Source: Comamonas flocculans (GTDB lineage Bacteria > Pseudomonadota > Gammaproteobacteria > Burkholderiales > Burkholderiaceae_C). From it: 64,000 nucleotides of DNA. The notes under the pieces were generated by a model. It made no database searches, was not told the origin of the DNA, and worked only from the letters and a program-made list of their open reading frames with translations. The stretch is from positions 310,001 to 374,000 of the forward strand of contig NZ_CP042344.1 in NCBI RefSeq assembly GCF_007954405.1, in the 5' to 3' direction. Within the stretch, counting starts at the first letter, position 1; each line of letters starts with the position of its first letter. A program made the position numbers and the translations under genes. Positions 1 to 10,430 of this stretch are shown in pieces.

Positions 1-163
1 GCTGCCCGCCGATCAGGCGCAGCACCGTGGTCTTGCCACCGCCCGAGGCGCCCATGATGGCCGTGACCTTGCCGCGCGGCACCACCAGCGACAGGTCGCG
101 CAGCACCGCGCGCGCGCCATACCCGAAGGTGACGTTGCGCAGCTGCACTAGGGGTTCGGACAT
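1..163 (-). CDS. mlaF: ABC transporter ATP-binding protein, MlaF-like (N-terminal part only)
   Basis: The reverse strand opens with an ATG at 163 and reads about 54 codons before the window ends. A Walker A loop (GASGGGKTT) is followed by LRLIGGQ, the variant typical of MlaF/Ttg2A, the ATPase of the Mla system that moves phospholipids between the outer and inner membranes. Only the nucleotide-binding start is visible; Walker B and the signature motif lie outside. The family call is good. The exact MlaF assignment is an inference from the LIGGQ motif, and another ABC ATPase remains possible. Confidence 0.7.
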   Translation of the reverse strand, partial: MSEPLVQLRNVTFGYGARAVLRDLSLVVPRGKVTAIMGASGGGKTTVLRLIGGQ

Positions 164-260
164 CGGGGCTACTCGAAGGCGCCTGCGCGGCCAGCGCGGG
201 CAAAGGGATCAATGATAAATGCAGCGCCAAATGCCCGCCGCGCGGCCTGCGCGCCCGGGC

Positions 261-290
261 TGGAATAAACATATGGCATGCAACTATAAT
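261..290 (+). promoter_or_regulatory. candidate sigma-70 promoter for speD-speE
   Basis: A perfect TATAAT lies at 285-290, in a locally AT-rich stretch between the divergent mlaF-like gene and speD. The -35 is weak: TGGAAT at 261-266 gives an 18-base spacer. The site would leave a leader of about 110 bases before speD. The -10 match is clear; its use is inferred. Confidence 0.4.
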
Positions 291-406
291 TGCCGGTTCC
301 GTTTTGCACTGCAAGGCTTGGGCATCACCGCTTGCTGCCGGGTTTGGCAGACCAGGCGCGCAATGCCCGCCAGCTGTCCTTGCCACCCAGGAAAGGTCAT
401 CCCACG

Positions 407-814
407 ATGGATCAAGCTGTCGTCGCACGCCCCCCTTCACGCCCGGCCCACCGGCTGGCCACCGGTCTGCACCTGATAGGCGACCTTTATGGTTGCGAGT
501 GTGATTCCAGGCTGATGTACGACGCGGCTTACCTGGAAGAATTCTGCAAGCAGCAGGTGGCCGATGCCGGGCTGACCTCGGTCGGCTCGCTGTTTCACGG
601 CTTTGGCGAGGACGGCGGCGTCACCGGCGTGGTGGTGCTGGCCGAATCGCACCTGTCCATCCACACCTGGCCCGAATCGGGCTACGTGACGCTGGACGTC
701 TACGTCTGCAACTACACCGAAAACAACCGCCCCAAGGCACAAAAGCTGTTTGACAGCCTGCAAGCCGCGTTCAACCCGAGCGAACCTCGGCTGCATCGCG
801 TCGACCGGGCATGA
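407..814 (+). CDS. speD: S-adenosylmethionine decarboxylase proenzyme
   Basis: This 135-residue protein is the small bacterial SpeD/SpeH type. It decarboxylates S-adenosylmethionine to supply the aminopropyl donor for spermidine. The self-cleavage and pyruvoyl motif LAESHLSIHTWPE is visible; cleavage would fall between Glu80 and Ser81, turning Ser81 into the pyruvoyl cofactor. The ATG at 407 was chosen because AGGAAAGG lies about 10 bases upstream, although the frame is open further upstream to 290. The stop overlaps the start of speE (ATGA at 811-814), so the two are probably translationally coupled and act in one pathway. Confidence 0.93.
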   Translation: MDQAVVARPPSRPAHRLATGLHLIGDLYGCECDSRLMYDAAYLEEFCKQQVADAGLTSVGSLFHGFGEDGGVTGVVVLAESHLSIHTWPESGYVTLDVYVCNYTENNRPKAQKLFDSLQAAFNPSEPRLHRVDRA

Positions 815-1767
815 CGGGCGCCGCGGCGGGCGCGCGCCAGGCCGTGGCGGAGCGGCTGAACGCGCACTTCGGCTTCTACCTCACCCACTGCGAGCTGCTG
901 GCGCAAAGCCGCTCCGAATGGCAGCACATCGAGATCTTCGAACACCCGCAGTTCGGGCGGGTGATGCGCATCGACGGCTGCTTCATGACCAGCGAGCGCG
1001 ACGAATTTTTCTACCATGAGCCCATGGTGCACCTGCCGGCGATCGCGCACCCCGGCGTGCGCCATGCGCTGGTGGTCGGTGGCGGCGACGGCGGCGCGGC
1101 CGAAGAATTGCTCAAGCTCCCCGGCATCGAGCAGGTGACGCTGTGCGAGCTCGATGATGAAGTTGTGCGCATGGCGCGCGAGTGGCTGCCGTCCATCCAT
1201 CGCGGCGCGCTCGACGACCGGCGACTGCGCCTGCAGCTCGGTGACGCACGCATCTTCATGCAGGCCACCGAGGAGCGGTTCGACCAGATCGTGCTCGATC
1301 TGACCGACCCCTTCGGCCCGGCGGTGGAGCTGTACACGGTGCAGTTCTACCAGACCTGCCAGCGCATCCTGCAGCCCGGCGGCGTGATCTCGCTGCACCT
1401 GGGCTCGCCCATCCACCTGCAGGAGAGCCTGCAGCGCATCCACGCCTCGCTCAAGGCGGTGTTCCCCATCGTGCGGCCCTACCTGCAGTACGTGCCGCTG
1501 TACGGCACGCTGTGGTGCATGGCCATGGCCTCGGACACCTCCGATCCGGCCGCGCTCACGCCGGCGCAGGTGGACGCGCGCCTGCGGGTGCGCGGCATCG
1601 GCCGGCTGCAGCTGTACAACGGTCAGACCCACCAGGCGCTGCTGGCCCAGCCCAACTTCCTGGCCGAGCTGCTGCGCCAGCGCGCGGCGCCGCTGCACAG
1701 CGGCCAGCAGCTCGGCGACGTGCACGACCCGGCCGATCTGCCGCCCATCACCATCATCGAAGGCTGA
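811..1767 (+). CDS. speE: polyamine aminopropyltransferase (spermidine synthase)
   Basis: The enzyme transfers the aminopropyl group from decarboxylated AdoMet, made by the upstream SpeD, to putrescine. The protein has 318 residues. The Rossmann glycine-rich motif LVVGGGDGG and the catalytic-loop segment LDLTDPFGP are both present and typical of the family. The start overlaps the speD stop by four bases, so a two-gene operon is likely. The length is slightly above the common 280-310 because of an N-terminal Ala/Gly-rich stretch. No missing catalytic residue was noticed. Confidence 0.93.
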   Translation: MTGAAAGARQAVAERLNAHFGFYLTHCELLAQSRSEWQHIEIFEHPQFGRVMRIDGCFMTSERDEFFYHEPMVHLPAIAHPGVRHALVVGGGDGGAAEELLKLPGIEQVTLCELDDEVVRMAREWLPSIHRGALDDRRLRLQLGDARIFMQATEERFDQIVLDLTDPFGPAVELYTVQFYQTCQRILQPGGVISLHLGSPIHLQESLQRIHASLKAVFPIVRPYLQYVPLYGTLWCMAMASDTSDPAALTPAQVDARLRVRGIGRLQLYNGQTHQALLAQPNFLAELLRQRAAPLHSGQQLGDVHDPADLPPITIIEG

Positions 1768-1850
1768 GACAGGCCGGCGCGCCCGGCGCCGCCGCGGGCG
1801 CGCAACACTGCCCGGCTGGATGGCGAAGGCCATCGGTACGGAAGCCGCGC

Positions 1851-2131
1851 ATGGCTGAGCACTTCTTCTCCCTCACCAGGAAAGATCGACGCTAAGCGCT
1901 CGAACACGGGCGCGCTGAAAGCGGCCGCCCGGTCATCTGCTCGAAAAGGACGTGTGGGTGGTGTGGACGCTGCGCGCCCTGTTCAGCCCGCCACTGTCGG
2001 CCGACTTGACTTTCAAGGGCGGCACGTCGCTGTCCAAGGTCTACACGGTCATCGACCGCTTCTCCGAAGACCTCGACCTGACCTGCGACATCCGCAAGCT
2101 GATCCCGGATCTGTCATGGGTGGCTCCATGA
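1851..2131 (+). pseudogene. remnant of an AbiEii/AbiGii-type toxin gene
   Basis: An ATG at 1851 starts MAEHFFSLT but hits a stop at 1893-1895. Reading on in the same frame gives an AbiEii-like stretch up to about 1935. A frame change then restores [11 protein letters not shown], followed by [11 protein letters not shown] and RFSEDLDLT, ending at a TGA at 2129-2131. The last two motifs are the nucleotidyltransferase signature of the AbiEii/DUF1814 family, the toxin half of type IV abortive-infection systems. The C-terminal two thirds are missing, and no AbiEi antitoxin is next to it. The gene is clearly dead: one premature stop, one frameshift and one truncation. Confidence 0.75.
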
Positions 2132-2295
2132 AGGCGACGACGACGAGAAGTCGCCCGCCTGGCTCCGTATCTGCATCATGGAGCCATGGAGCCGCCACGC
2201 CACCCAACTTCGAGCAACACCAGACAACAAAATAGCCCCGATCTCATGGGAGAACAGGACTTTCTTGCCGCCCGGAACATCGGGGCAAAACGAGA

Positions 2296-3555
<1,260 letters not shown>

Positions 3556-3750
3556 GCGCGTGCTTCTCCCCCTTGTGAGCGCGAAACCCGTGACCGGGCC
3601 CGCGCGACGCACAAGGTCGCGCTGGCCCGGAACGCGTCAAATTCTAGTGAAGAAAACCCTGCGCGCCGTCAACCCCGGCGCGAGCGCGGCCGTTCAAGCT
3701 TGCGCAACGCGGCGTCTCGCGCTGCACTTTGCAACCAGGACATCAGCACC

Positions 3751-3999
3751 ATGAAACAAGTTTTCGCGCTCCTCGCTTCCAGCCTCATCGCCTTTGGCGC
3801 CGCCGCCCAGAACCAGACCGCGCCCACCGAGCCCGTGGCACCTTCCGCCGCCGCTGCACCGCTCGCCCCTGCTGCAACAGCGCCTGCGGATACTGCGGCG
3901 CCCAAGGCCAAGACCCGGAAGGCGGCCAAGGCCCACAGGAAGGCTGCCAAGAAGCAGGCCAAGCGCCCTGCCAAGAGGGCTGCCAAATCCGCCGCCTGA
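3751..3999 (+). CDS. small exported Lys/Ala-rich protein, function unknown
   Basis: An 82-residue protein starts with a convincing signal peptide (MKQVFALLASSLIAFGAAAQ). An Ala/Pro linker follows, then a strongly basic tail of repeated KAAK/KRAAK units much like eukaryotic histone H1 tails. There are no catalytic motifs. It is followed at once by a strong terminator (4038-4072), which supports a real, independently transcribed gene. A periplasmic or surface protein that binds polyanions is possible, but that is inference. Similar short Lys/Ala-rich proteins are common in Burkholderiales. Confidence 0.6.
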   Translation: MKQVFALLASSLIAFGAAAQNQTAPTEPVAPSAAAAPLAPAATAPADTAAPKAKTRKAAKAHRKAAKKQAKRPAKRAAKSAA

Positions 4000-4037
4000 C
4001 GCAGCGCCGCGTCCGCCCCGCCGCGGGTCGGGCGAGC

Positions 4038-4072
4038 AAAGCCCGCAACGTATGATCCTTGCGGGCTTTTTT
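4038..4072 (+). terminator. rho-independent terminator
   Basis: The arms AAAGCCCGCAA and TTGCGGGCTTT are separated by a nine-base loop and end in a run of T. It lies between the Lys/Ala-rich gene and the DUF192 gene and would end the former. Confidence 0.85.
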
Positions 4073-4084
4073 ACGGGTCGCTCC

Positions 4085-4549
4085 ATGTTTGCCACCGCTT
4101 CGCGTCTTCTCTGTCTATTGGCCGGCTTCGCCCTGGCCGCCCTCGCGTCGGCGCAGTCGGGGCAGCAGCCGCAGACTTCGCTCACGCGCGTGGCCTTGCA
4201 GGCCGGCATCCACCGCATCGATGCCCAGGTCGCTGCAACCGCGCAGCAGCGCCAGATCGGACTGATGCACAGGCGCCAGATGCCCGAACACGAGGGCATG
4301 CTCTTCGTCTTCGAAGAAGCGGGCGTGCAGTGCTTCTGGATGAAGGACACGCTGCTGCCGCTGACGGCCGCGTTCATCGCCGACGACGGGCGCATCGTGA
4401 ACCTTGCGGACATGCAGCCGCAGACCGAGGACGCGCACTGCTCGACCAGGCCGGTGCGCTACGTGCTGGAGATGAACCAGGGCTGGTTCGCCCGCAAGGG
4501 ACTGGCGAGCGGCAGCCGTCTCTCAGGGCCGCCGTTTGATGGCCGCTGA
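4085..4549 (+). CDS. DUF192 family exported protein
   Basis: This protein of 154 residues has an N-terminal signal peptide of about 23 residues ending ALASAQ. The rest is a single DUF192 domain: the family hallmarks QRQIGLMHR, GMLFVFEEAG, FWMKDTLLPL and the terminal VLEMNQGWFARKG are all present. The role of DUF192 is not established; structures are small beta-barrels. The ATG at 4085 is preferred because it places the signal peptide at the N terminus; the open frame extends upstream to 3794 but overlaps the previous gene and the terminator. Confidence 0.85.
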   Translation: MFATASRLLCLLAGFALAALASAQSGQQPQTSLTRVALQAGIHRIDAQVAATAQQRQIGLMHRRQMPEHEGMLFVFEEAGVQCFWMKDTLLPLTAAFIADDGRIVNLADMQPQTEDAHCSTRPVRYVLEMNQGWFARKGLASGSRLSGPPFDGR

Positions 4550-4563
4550 AGCGCCAGCGCGCT

Positions 4564-5004
4564 TCAGTCGTGCACGACCAGCACCGGCACCCGCACGACG
4601 CCCAGCACCCGCTGGGTGACGCTGCCCAGCACCAGCTTTTCCAGCCCGCGGCGGCCGTGCGAACCCATGACCACCAGGTCGGCACCGGTGCTCTTGCAGG
4701 TATTGAGCACGCCGTCATGCACCGTGTGGCCCTCGCCGACCACGGTGTTGACCCGGGCCACACCGGTCTTTTCCACCAGCGCGCGCGCGGCGTCCAGTGC
4801 CGCATTCGCTTCGGCGTTGGCGGCGGTCAGATACTGCGCCTGGCCATAGGCAAAGTCCGCGCCGACCCCGGTAAACGGGTAAGGGTCGATCACGTACAGC
4901 AGCGTCACTTCGCTGGCGAACGCCTGAGCCAGCGCGGCGGCGCGTGCAACCGCATTCATCGAGGTGTCGGAACCATCGACCGGAACCAGAATGTGCTTGA
5001 ACAT
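4564..5004 (-). CDS. universal stress protein, UspA family
   Basis: A 146-residue single-domain protein starts MFKHILVPVDGSDTS, as most Usp proteins do. It carries the ATP-binding signature G-x2-G-x9-G-S in GSHGRRGLEKLVLGSVTQRV. ATP-binding Usps form dimers and are induced by stress or growth arrest; the target is not predictable. The gene converges on the DUF192 gene with 14 bases between the stops. A GGAG-type ribosome-binding site lies just upstream of the ATG at 5004. Confidence 0.92.
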   Translation of the reverse strand: MFKHILVPVDGSDTSMNAVARAAALAQAFASEVTLLYVIDPYPFTGVGADFAYGQAQYLTAANAEANAALDAARALVEKTGVARVNTVVGEGHTVHDGVLNTCKSTGADLVVMGSHGRRGLEKLVLGSVTQRVLGVVRVPVLVVHD

Positions 5005-5051
5005 GGGGTGCTCCTTTCGCGGCCGGCGGCCGCAGTCGTTGCGCTTGATGA

Positions 5052-5813
5052 TTATTGACCATCCTCGCCCAGGAAATGCCCGCGCCGGCAGGTCAGCACC
5101 AGGGTATCGCGCCAGCCGAAATCACCCGTGGGCTGGATCGGCGTGGTCTCGTGGATCATGCGCGCATCGTCGAGCAGCAGCACCGACCATGGCTCGCTCA
5201 GCGTGAAGCGCTGGCCCGCCGGGCCCTGCGCCTCGAAGATGCGCGTCTCCCCGCCCTTGATGCGCTCGCGCGCCACCAGAAAGACGGCCACCAGGTCCAC
5301 GCCATCGCGGTGCGCGCCCTCGGGCGTGGGGCGGCCCAGGCCGCCGGCGGTGTCGATGCGAAACTGGTGCGCCTCCACACACCAGCGCGCGGGCGCCGCC
5401 TCCGGCGGCAACCAGGCCTTTTGCGCCAGCGCGGCCAGCGCCTGCAGCAGCCGGTGCCACTGCACCAGCGCCACGGTCGCGTCGAGCATGGGGGCAAACC
5501 AGCGCAACATGCCGCCGTGCAACGCGTTGTATTCGACCGGCTGCCAGTGCGCGCGGTGCGGCACCTGCATGCTCAGACCCCCCTGCACCACGAAGCAGGA
5601 ATGGCGCCGGCGACGGTAGCGCCCGGCGTCCTTGAGGTAGGCGTCGGGCGGCAGATCGTCCCAGTCGGGCTGCAGCGCGGCCAGGTCGGCAAGAGGCAGA
5701 TGCAGCCAGCGGGCGACGTCGCAGGGCGCAAGCACGGCATAGCCGCGCTCGCGCAAGCGGCGCGCAAGCGCCGTGGCCGGAGCGTAAGGGGGTGAAAAAT
5801 CGGTGACCGCCAT
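5052..5813 (-). CDS. 2OG-Fe dioxygenase family protein
   Basis: A protein of about 253 residues with the double-stranded beta-helix iron ligands visible: HRDGVD (His-x-Asp) and a distal His in RMIHETTP. A downstream Arg (FGWRDTLVLTCRRG) could bind 2-oxoglutarate. It resembles the PF10014 2OG-Fe dioxygenase family, some members of which hydroxylate free amino acids such as isoleucine or leucine; the substrate here is unknown. The ATG at 5813 is preferred over longer in-frame starts because the family similarity begins there. It is divergent from the next gene. Confidence 0.78.
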   Translation of the reverse strand: MAVTDFSPPYAPATALARRLRERGYAVLAPCDVARWLHLPLADLAALQPDWDDLPPDAYLKDAGRYRRRRHSCFVVQGGLSMQVPHRAHWQPVEYNALHGGMLRWFAPMLDATVALVQWHRLLQALAALAQKAWLPPEAAPARWCVEAHQFRIDTAGGLGRPTPEGAHRDGVDLVAVFLVARERIKGGETRIFEAQGPAGQRFTLSEPWSVLLLDDARMIHETTPIQPTGDFGWRDTLVLTCRRGHFLGEDGQ

Positions 5814-5948
5814 GGCGCCAGAGCTTACGGCAAGGCGGGGCGGCCCGATGCGCATCAACGACAATCGAGCGTCTTTCCGAGGTTTCCCCGCCGCCCGCCG
5901 GTGGCGCGAGCGGGGGACTGTTTTGCCGCCGTTGATTCTTTGCCCGAC

Positions 5949-6956
5949 ATGAATATCGTCATCCTGGATGATTACCAGGACACCGTACGCAAGCTGCGCT
6001 GCGCAGAGCGCCTGGCCCACCACTCGGCCAAGGTGTACACCAATACCGTCAAAGGCCTGGGCCAGCTGTCCGTGCGCCTGCGCGACGCAGAGGTCATCGT
6101 GCTGATACGCGAGCGCACCCACATCAGCCGTCCGCTGATCGAAAAACTGCCGCGGCTCAAGTTCATCGCCCAGACCGGCCGCGTCGGCCCGCACATCGAC
6201 CTGGCCGCCTGCACCGAGCGCGGCATTGCGGTGGCCGAAGGCAGCAGCTCTCCGGTGGCGCCGGCGGAGCTGACCTGGGCGCTGCTGATGGCGGCCATGC
6301 GCCGCCTGCCGCACTACATCGCCAACCTCAAGCACGGCGCGTGGCAGCAGGCAGGGCTGCGTTCGGCGTCGATGCCGCCCAACTTCGCCCTCGGCCAGGT
6401 GCTGCGCGGGCGCACCCTGGGCATCTGGGGCTATGGCCAGATCGGCCAGATCGTGGCCGGCTACGCACGCGCCTTCGGCATGAACGTGCGCGTCTGGGGC
6501 AGCGAGGCCTCGCGCACCCGCGCATTGGCAGACGGCTACCAGGCGGCGGGCACCCGCGCCGAGTTCTTCGAGCAGTGCGACGTGGTCTCCCTGCACCTGC
6601 GGCTCACGCCCGAGACCCTGCACCAGATCACGCTGGAAGACCTGTCGCTGATGAAGCCCACCGCGGTACTCGTGAACACCGCGCGCGCCGAACTGCTGCA
6701 GCCCGACGCATTGATCGCCGCGCTCAACCGCGGGCGCCCCGGCATGGCCGCGATCGACGTGTTCGAGAGCGAACCCATCCTGCAGGGCCATGCGCTGCTG
6801 CGCCTGGAAAACTGCATCTGCACGCCGCACATCGGCTACGTCGAGCAGGACAACTACGAGCTGTACTTCGGGGCGGCGTTCGACAACGTGGTCAACTACA
6901 TCAAGGGCACGCCCACCAATGTCGTCAACCCCGGCGCGCTGCAGATGCGCCGCTGA
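5949..6956 (+). CDS. D-2-hydroxyacid dehydrogenase family protein
   Basis: This 335-residue NAD-dependent oxidoreductase resembles D-3-phosphoglycerate and glycerate dehydrogenases. The Rossmann motif GIWGYGQIGQIVAGYARAFG, the catalytic Arg region VNTARAELL, the Glu in FESEP and the catalytic His in TPHIGYVE are present in the right order. The substrate cannot be told from sequence. The ATG at 5949 starts MNIVILDDYQ, a common N terminus of the family. The gene ends eight bases before mnmC, so they may be co-transcribed. Confidence 0.87.
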   Translation: MNIVILDDYQDTVRKLRCAERLAHHSAKVYTNTVKGLGQLSVRLRDAEVIVLIRERTHISRPLIEKLPRLKFIAQTGRVGPHIDLAACTERGIAVAEGSSSPVAPAELTWALLMAAMRRLPHYIANLKHGAWQQAGLRSASMPPNFALGQVLRGRTLGIWGYGQIGQIVAGYARAFGMNVRVWGSEASRTRALADGYQAAGTRAEFFEQCDVVSLHLRLTPETLHQITLEDLSLMKPTAVLVNTARAELLQPDALIAALNRGRPGMAAIDVFESEPILQGHALLRLENCICTPHIGYVEQDNYELYFGAAFDNVVNYIKGTPTNVVNPGALQMRR

Positions 6957-6964
6957 ACCCGGCC

Positions 6965-8899
6965 ATGGCCGAACCCCTGCTCTGGCTTGACGACGGCACG
7001 CCCGCCAGCGCGCGCTTTGGCGATCGCTACCACAGCCGCGCCGGCCACGGCCTGCCGCAGGCGCGCGGCACGTTTCTGGCGGGCTGCGAGCTGCCGCAGG
7101 CCTGGGCCGGCCGCGCGCAGTGGCACGTGCTTGAAACCGGCTTCGGGCTGGGGCTGAACTTCCTCGTCACCTGGGACGCCTGGCGCAAGGACCCTGCGCG
7201 CCCCCAGCTGCTGCATTTCACCTCCTGCGAGGCCTGGCCCGTGGCGCCCGAGGCGCTGCTGCGCGCCACGCCGCCCGAGCCCGCGCTGCAGGCGCTGGCG
7301 GCGCAGCTGGCCGCGCAGTACCGGGGCATGACGCCGGGGGTGCAGCGCCTGGCCTTCGAACACGGGCGGGTGCTGCTCACCGTGCTGGTGGGAGACGCGC
7401 AGCGCATGCTGCGCGCGCAGCGGCTGCAGGCGGACTGCGTGTACCTGGACGGGTTTGCGCCGCGCCTGAACCCGCGCATGTGGAGCGAGCACACGCTCAA
7501 GGCCGTGGCGCGCAGTTGCCGGCGCGGCGCGCGCATCGCGACCTGGTGCACCGCGCACAGCGTGCGCGAGACGCTGGCGCGCTGCGGCTTTGCGCTGCAC
7601 ATCGCCGAGGGCGTGCCGCCCAAGCGCGAAAACCTCAGAGGCAGCTACGAGCCGCCCTGGCAGCCGCACCCGGTTCGAGCCGCGCTGCCGGCCACCACGC
7701 TGGCGCAGGGACGCGAATGCGCCGTGGTCGGCGCCGGCCTGGCCGGTGCCTCCGTGGCCGACAGCCTGGTCCGCCGCGGCTGGCGCGTGACGGTGCATGA
7801 ACGCGGCGCCGGCGCGGCCAGTGGTGCTTCGGGCGTGCCCGCCGCTATCGCCGCGCCCCATGTCTCGCCCGACGACAGCTTGATCTCGCGCCTGTCGCGC
7901 GCCGGGCTGCGCGCGCTGCAGCTGGCGCTGCACCAGCATGCGGGCGACCTGCAGGGCACCGACTGGGCGCTGGGCGGCGTCCTCGAACACCGGGTGGGCG
8001 AAAGCGCCCGCTTGCCGGGCGACAGCCCCGAATGGCGGCACTGGAGCGCCCCGGCCGACGCAAGGCAACGCGCCCAGGCCTGGCTGCCGGCGCAGGCCAG
8101 CGCGCTCTGGCATTCCGGCGCAGGCTGGCTGCGCCCGCAGGCGCTGATCGAGCGGTTGCTGGCGCAAGCGGGCGTCAAGCTGCAGACGCACTCCGACATC
8201 GCGCGCATCGAAGCCTCGGCCGAAGCGCACGCGCGCTGGCGCCTGCTGGACGCCAGGGGCCGGCTGCTCGGCGAGGCGGATCTGGTGGTGGTGTGCGCAG
8301 GCGCGGCAAGCGGCGCGCTGGGCCCGCAGGCCGCTGCACTGCCGTTGCAGCCGGTGCGCGGCATGTGCAGCCTGGGAGCACGCCTGCCTGGCAAGGACAA
8401 CGTCCCCTGGCCCGGTCAGCCGGTCAATGGCCACGGCATGCTGGTCCCGGGCCCGGCAGGCGACGCGGCGCCCCATTGGGTCTGCGGCTCTACCTTCGAG
8501 CGCGGGCAGGACCGCCTGCCGCTCACGCCGGTCGAAATCAAAGCCGGGCACGAAGCCAATTTCGCCAAGCTGTCGCTCCTGCTGCCAGCGCTCGCGTCGG
8601 CGCTCGCACCGCTCTTTGCGGGCGGCGGCGCCGGCCTGCGTGCCTGGTCCGGCGTGCGCTGCAGCCTGCCCGACCACCTGCCGCTCGTTGGCCCGCTGGA
8701 TGCGGCGCGCCAGCCCGGGCTGTGGGTGTGCACCGGCCTGGGCGCACGCGGCGCGACGCTGGCCAGCCTGTGCGCCGAACTGCTCGCCGCCCGGCTGCAT
8801 GGCGAGCCGCTGCCGCTGGACGCGGCGCTCGCTCGCGCGCTGATGTCCGAGCGCTTTCTGCCAACGGTGCCGCCCGCCGCCGCCCACGCCGACGCATGA
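6965..8899 (+). CDS. mnmC: bifunctional tRNA mnm5s2U biosynthesis protein MnmC
   Basis: This fused enzyme of 644 residues finishes the mnm5s2U modification at tRNA wobble position 34. The N-terminal MnmD methyltransferase shows ETGFGLGLNFLVTW and YLDGFAPRLNPRMW. The C-terminal FAD oxidoreductase starts with AVVGAGLAGASVADSL and an E-R-G-A-G-A-A-S-G-A-S-G signature, and ends with the DHLPLVG and TGLGARG segments. In the pathway the FAD domain removes the carboxymethyl group and the MnmD domain methylates. The stop overlaps the next start (ATGA at 8896). Confidence 0.93.
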   Translation: MAEPLLWLDDGTPASARFGDRYHSRAGHGLPQARGTFLAGCELPQAWAGRAQWHVLETGFGLGLNFLVTWDAWRKDPARPQLLHFTSCEAWPVAPEALLRATPPEPALQALAAQLAAQYRGMTPGVQRLAFEHGRVLLTVLVGDAQRMLRAQRLQADCVYLDGFAPRLNPRMWSEHTLKAVARSCRRGARIATWCTAHSVRETLARCGFALHIAEGVPPKRENLRGSYEPPWQPHPVRAALPATTLAQGRECAVVGAGLAGASVADSLVRRGWRVTVHERGAGAASGASGVPAAIAAPHVSPDDSLISRLSRAGLRALQLALHQHAGDLQGTDWALGGVLEHRVGESARLPGDSPEWRHWSAPADARQRAQAWLPAQASALWHSGAGWLRPQALIERLLAQAGVKLQTHSDIARIEASAEAHARWRLLDARGRLLGEADLVVVCAGAASGALGPQAAALPLQPVRGMCSLGARLPGKDNVPWPGQPVNGHGMLVPGPAGDAAPHWVCGSTFERGQDRLPLTPVEIKAGHEANFAKLSLLLPALASALAPLFAGGGAGLRAWSGVRCSLPDHLPLVGPLDAARQPGLWVCTGLGARGATLASLCAELLAARLHGEPLPLDAALARALMSERFLPTVPPAAAHADA

Positions 8900-9837
8900 G
8901 TCCACTCTCGCGTCCCGCCGCCTTTGCCTGCCTGGCGCTGAGCATGTCGCTCGTCGGCACCTACGTCGCGCTGTCCAAGCCGCTGGCGCTGGTGTTTCCG
9001 GTGATGCTGCTGGCATGGCTGCGCTTCGGCCTGGGTGCGCTGGCCATGCTTGGCTGGCTGCGCAAGCCGATGGACGAACCGGCGCTGAGCCCGCACGCCA
9101 GGGGCCTGCTGTTCCTGAACGCGCTGCTGGGCAACTTCCTGTTCACCGTGCTGATGATCTATGGCGTGAGCCTGACGAGCGCGAGCACCGCCGGCGTCAT
9201 CATGGCCTCCATCCCCGCGTGGGTGGCATTGCTGAGCCGGTTCTTCCTCGGCGAGCGCATCGCCGCGCGCACCGGGCTGGCGATCGCGCTGGCGGTGGCC
9301 GGCATCGCCCTGTTTGCGCTCGGCAAGCCGGCGGCGCCCATGCCTGCCGAGCTGGCCAGCACGCCGAGCACGGGCACGCGCTGGCTCGGCGGCGTGCTGC
9401 TGCTGGCGGCCTCGTGCTGCGAGGCGGCCTATTCGGTGATAGGCAAGCGCCTGACCGCCTCGCTCGGACCACGGCGCATCTGCGCCCTGATGAACCTCTG
9501 GGGCTTCGTGCTGGCCACGCCGGCGGGCCTGTGGCTGGCCTGGCAGTTCGATTTTTCCGCCGTCTCCTGGCCGCACTGGCTGCTGCTGCTGTTCTACGCG
9601 CTGGCAGCGTGCGTGTGGAGCGTCTGGCTGTGGATGACGGGCCTGTCCACGGTGCCTGCCTCGCAGGCCGGCATCTTCACTACCTTCCTGCCCTTGAGCG
9701 CAGCCTTGGTGGGGGTGCTTGCGCTCGGCGAATCCATGGGCGCGCTGCAATGGCTGGCGTTTGCGCTGGCCATGGCCAGCGTGGTGCTGGCCACGGCGCG
9801 CCGGCCGCGGTTCAGGCGTGCATCGCCCGCTCGCTGA
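8896..9837 (+). CDS. EamA/DMT family membrane transporter
   Basis: A 313-residue, strongly hydrophobic protein with about ten predicted membrane helices arranged as two EamA repeats. The first repeat includes [20 protein letters not shown] and the second [20 protein letters not shown], both typical of the drug/metabolite transporter superfamily. The exported compound is unknown. It is coupled to mnmC by a four-base overlap. At its 3' end it overlaps the convergent RraA-like gene by 26 bases. Confidence 0.87.
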   Translation: MSPLSRPAAFACLALSMSLVGTYVALSKPLALVFPVMLLAWLRFGLGALAMLGWLRKPMDEPALSPHARGLLFLNALLGNFLFTVLMIYGVSLTSASTAGVIMASIPAWVALLSRFFLGERIAARTGLAIALAVAGIALFALGKPAAPMPAELASTPSTGTRWLGGVLLLAASCCEAAYSVIGKRLTASLGPRRICALMNLWGFVLATPAGLWLAWQFDFSAVSWPHWLLLLFYALAACVWSVWLWMTGLSTVPASQAGIFTTFLPLSAALVGVLALGESMGALQWLAFALAMASVVLATARRPRFRRASPAR

Positions 9838-10330
9838 CCACCATGCCGTCGGCGTCGGCATAGAGCCAGTCGCCGGGGCGCACCCAGGTGCCCTGGATCT
9901 GCACCGGCACGTCGGCTTCGCCCGCGCCGCGCTTGTCGGTGGCCATGGGCACGAGCGCCAGCGCGCGGATGCCCAGCGCCAGCGCTTGCAGCTCGGCCAC
10001 GTCGCGCACGCAGCCGTCCACGACGATGCCGGCCCAGCCATTGCGCGCCGCAGCGGCCGCCAGATTGCCGCCCACCAGCGCCCGGCGCAGCGAGGCACCG
10101 CCGTCCACCACCAGCACCCGGCCCTCGCCCGGACGCTGCACCGCCTCGCGCACCAGGGAGTTGTCCTCGAAGCACTTGATCGTCGCCACCGGTCCGTGGA
10201 ACGCGCTGCGCGCACCGAAGTGCCGGAACACCGGCGCCAGCACGCGAAACGCGCCGCTGGTGTCGCCCCGGCGGGCATCGCAGAGATCGCAGGTGGCGGG
10301 GAATGCGGGCGTGGCGGCGGCGGCAGTCAT
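9812..10330 (-). CDS. rraA: RraA-like protein (possible 4-hydroxy-4-methyl-2-oxoglutarate aldolase)
   Basis: A 172-residue single-domain protein of the RraA/HMG aldolase family. Diagnostic segments are [10 protein letters not shown] at the N terminus, [17 protein letters not shown] and [10 protein letters not shown], followed by [12 protein letters not shown]. The family includes the RNase E inhibitor RraA of E. coli and metal-dependent class II aldolases that split 4-hydroxy-4-methyl-2-oxoglutarate; the G-x20-R-D region seen here is compatible with both. Sequence alone does not separate them. It is divergent from the SWIB gene. Confidence 0.85.
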   Translation of the reverse strand: MTAAAATPAFPATCDLCDARRGDTSGAFRVLAPVFRHFGARSAFHGPVATIKCFEDNSLVREAVQRPGEGRVLVVDGGASLRRALVGGNLAAAAARNGWAGIVVDGCVRDVAELQALALGIRALALVPMATDKRGAGEADVPVQIQGTWVRPGDWLYADADGMVVSERAMHA

Positions 10331-10430
10331 GGGGACGGTTCGGTCAAGTGCAAACCGGCGCATTTTGCCCCGGCTGTTGCCCGTTCGCCGCACCCAGGGG
10401 CCGCAGGAGCACAAAAAGTCGCCTGCCGAC

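Noticed and set aside
2100..2220. Local repeats of GGAGCC/GGCTCC around the toxin remnant as an IS end
   Set aside because: The matches are short and imperfect and no transposase or target duplication is visible.
2235..2286. Inverted repeat GCCCCGAT/ATCGGGGC downstream of the toxin remnant
   Set aside because: The arms are eight bases with a 36-base gap and no T run in the right place. It could be chance or an old insertion trace.
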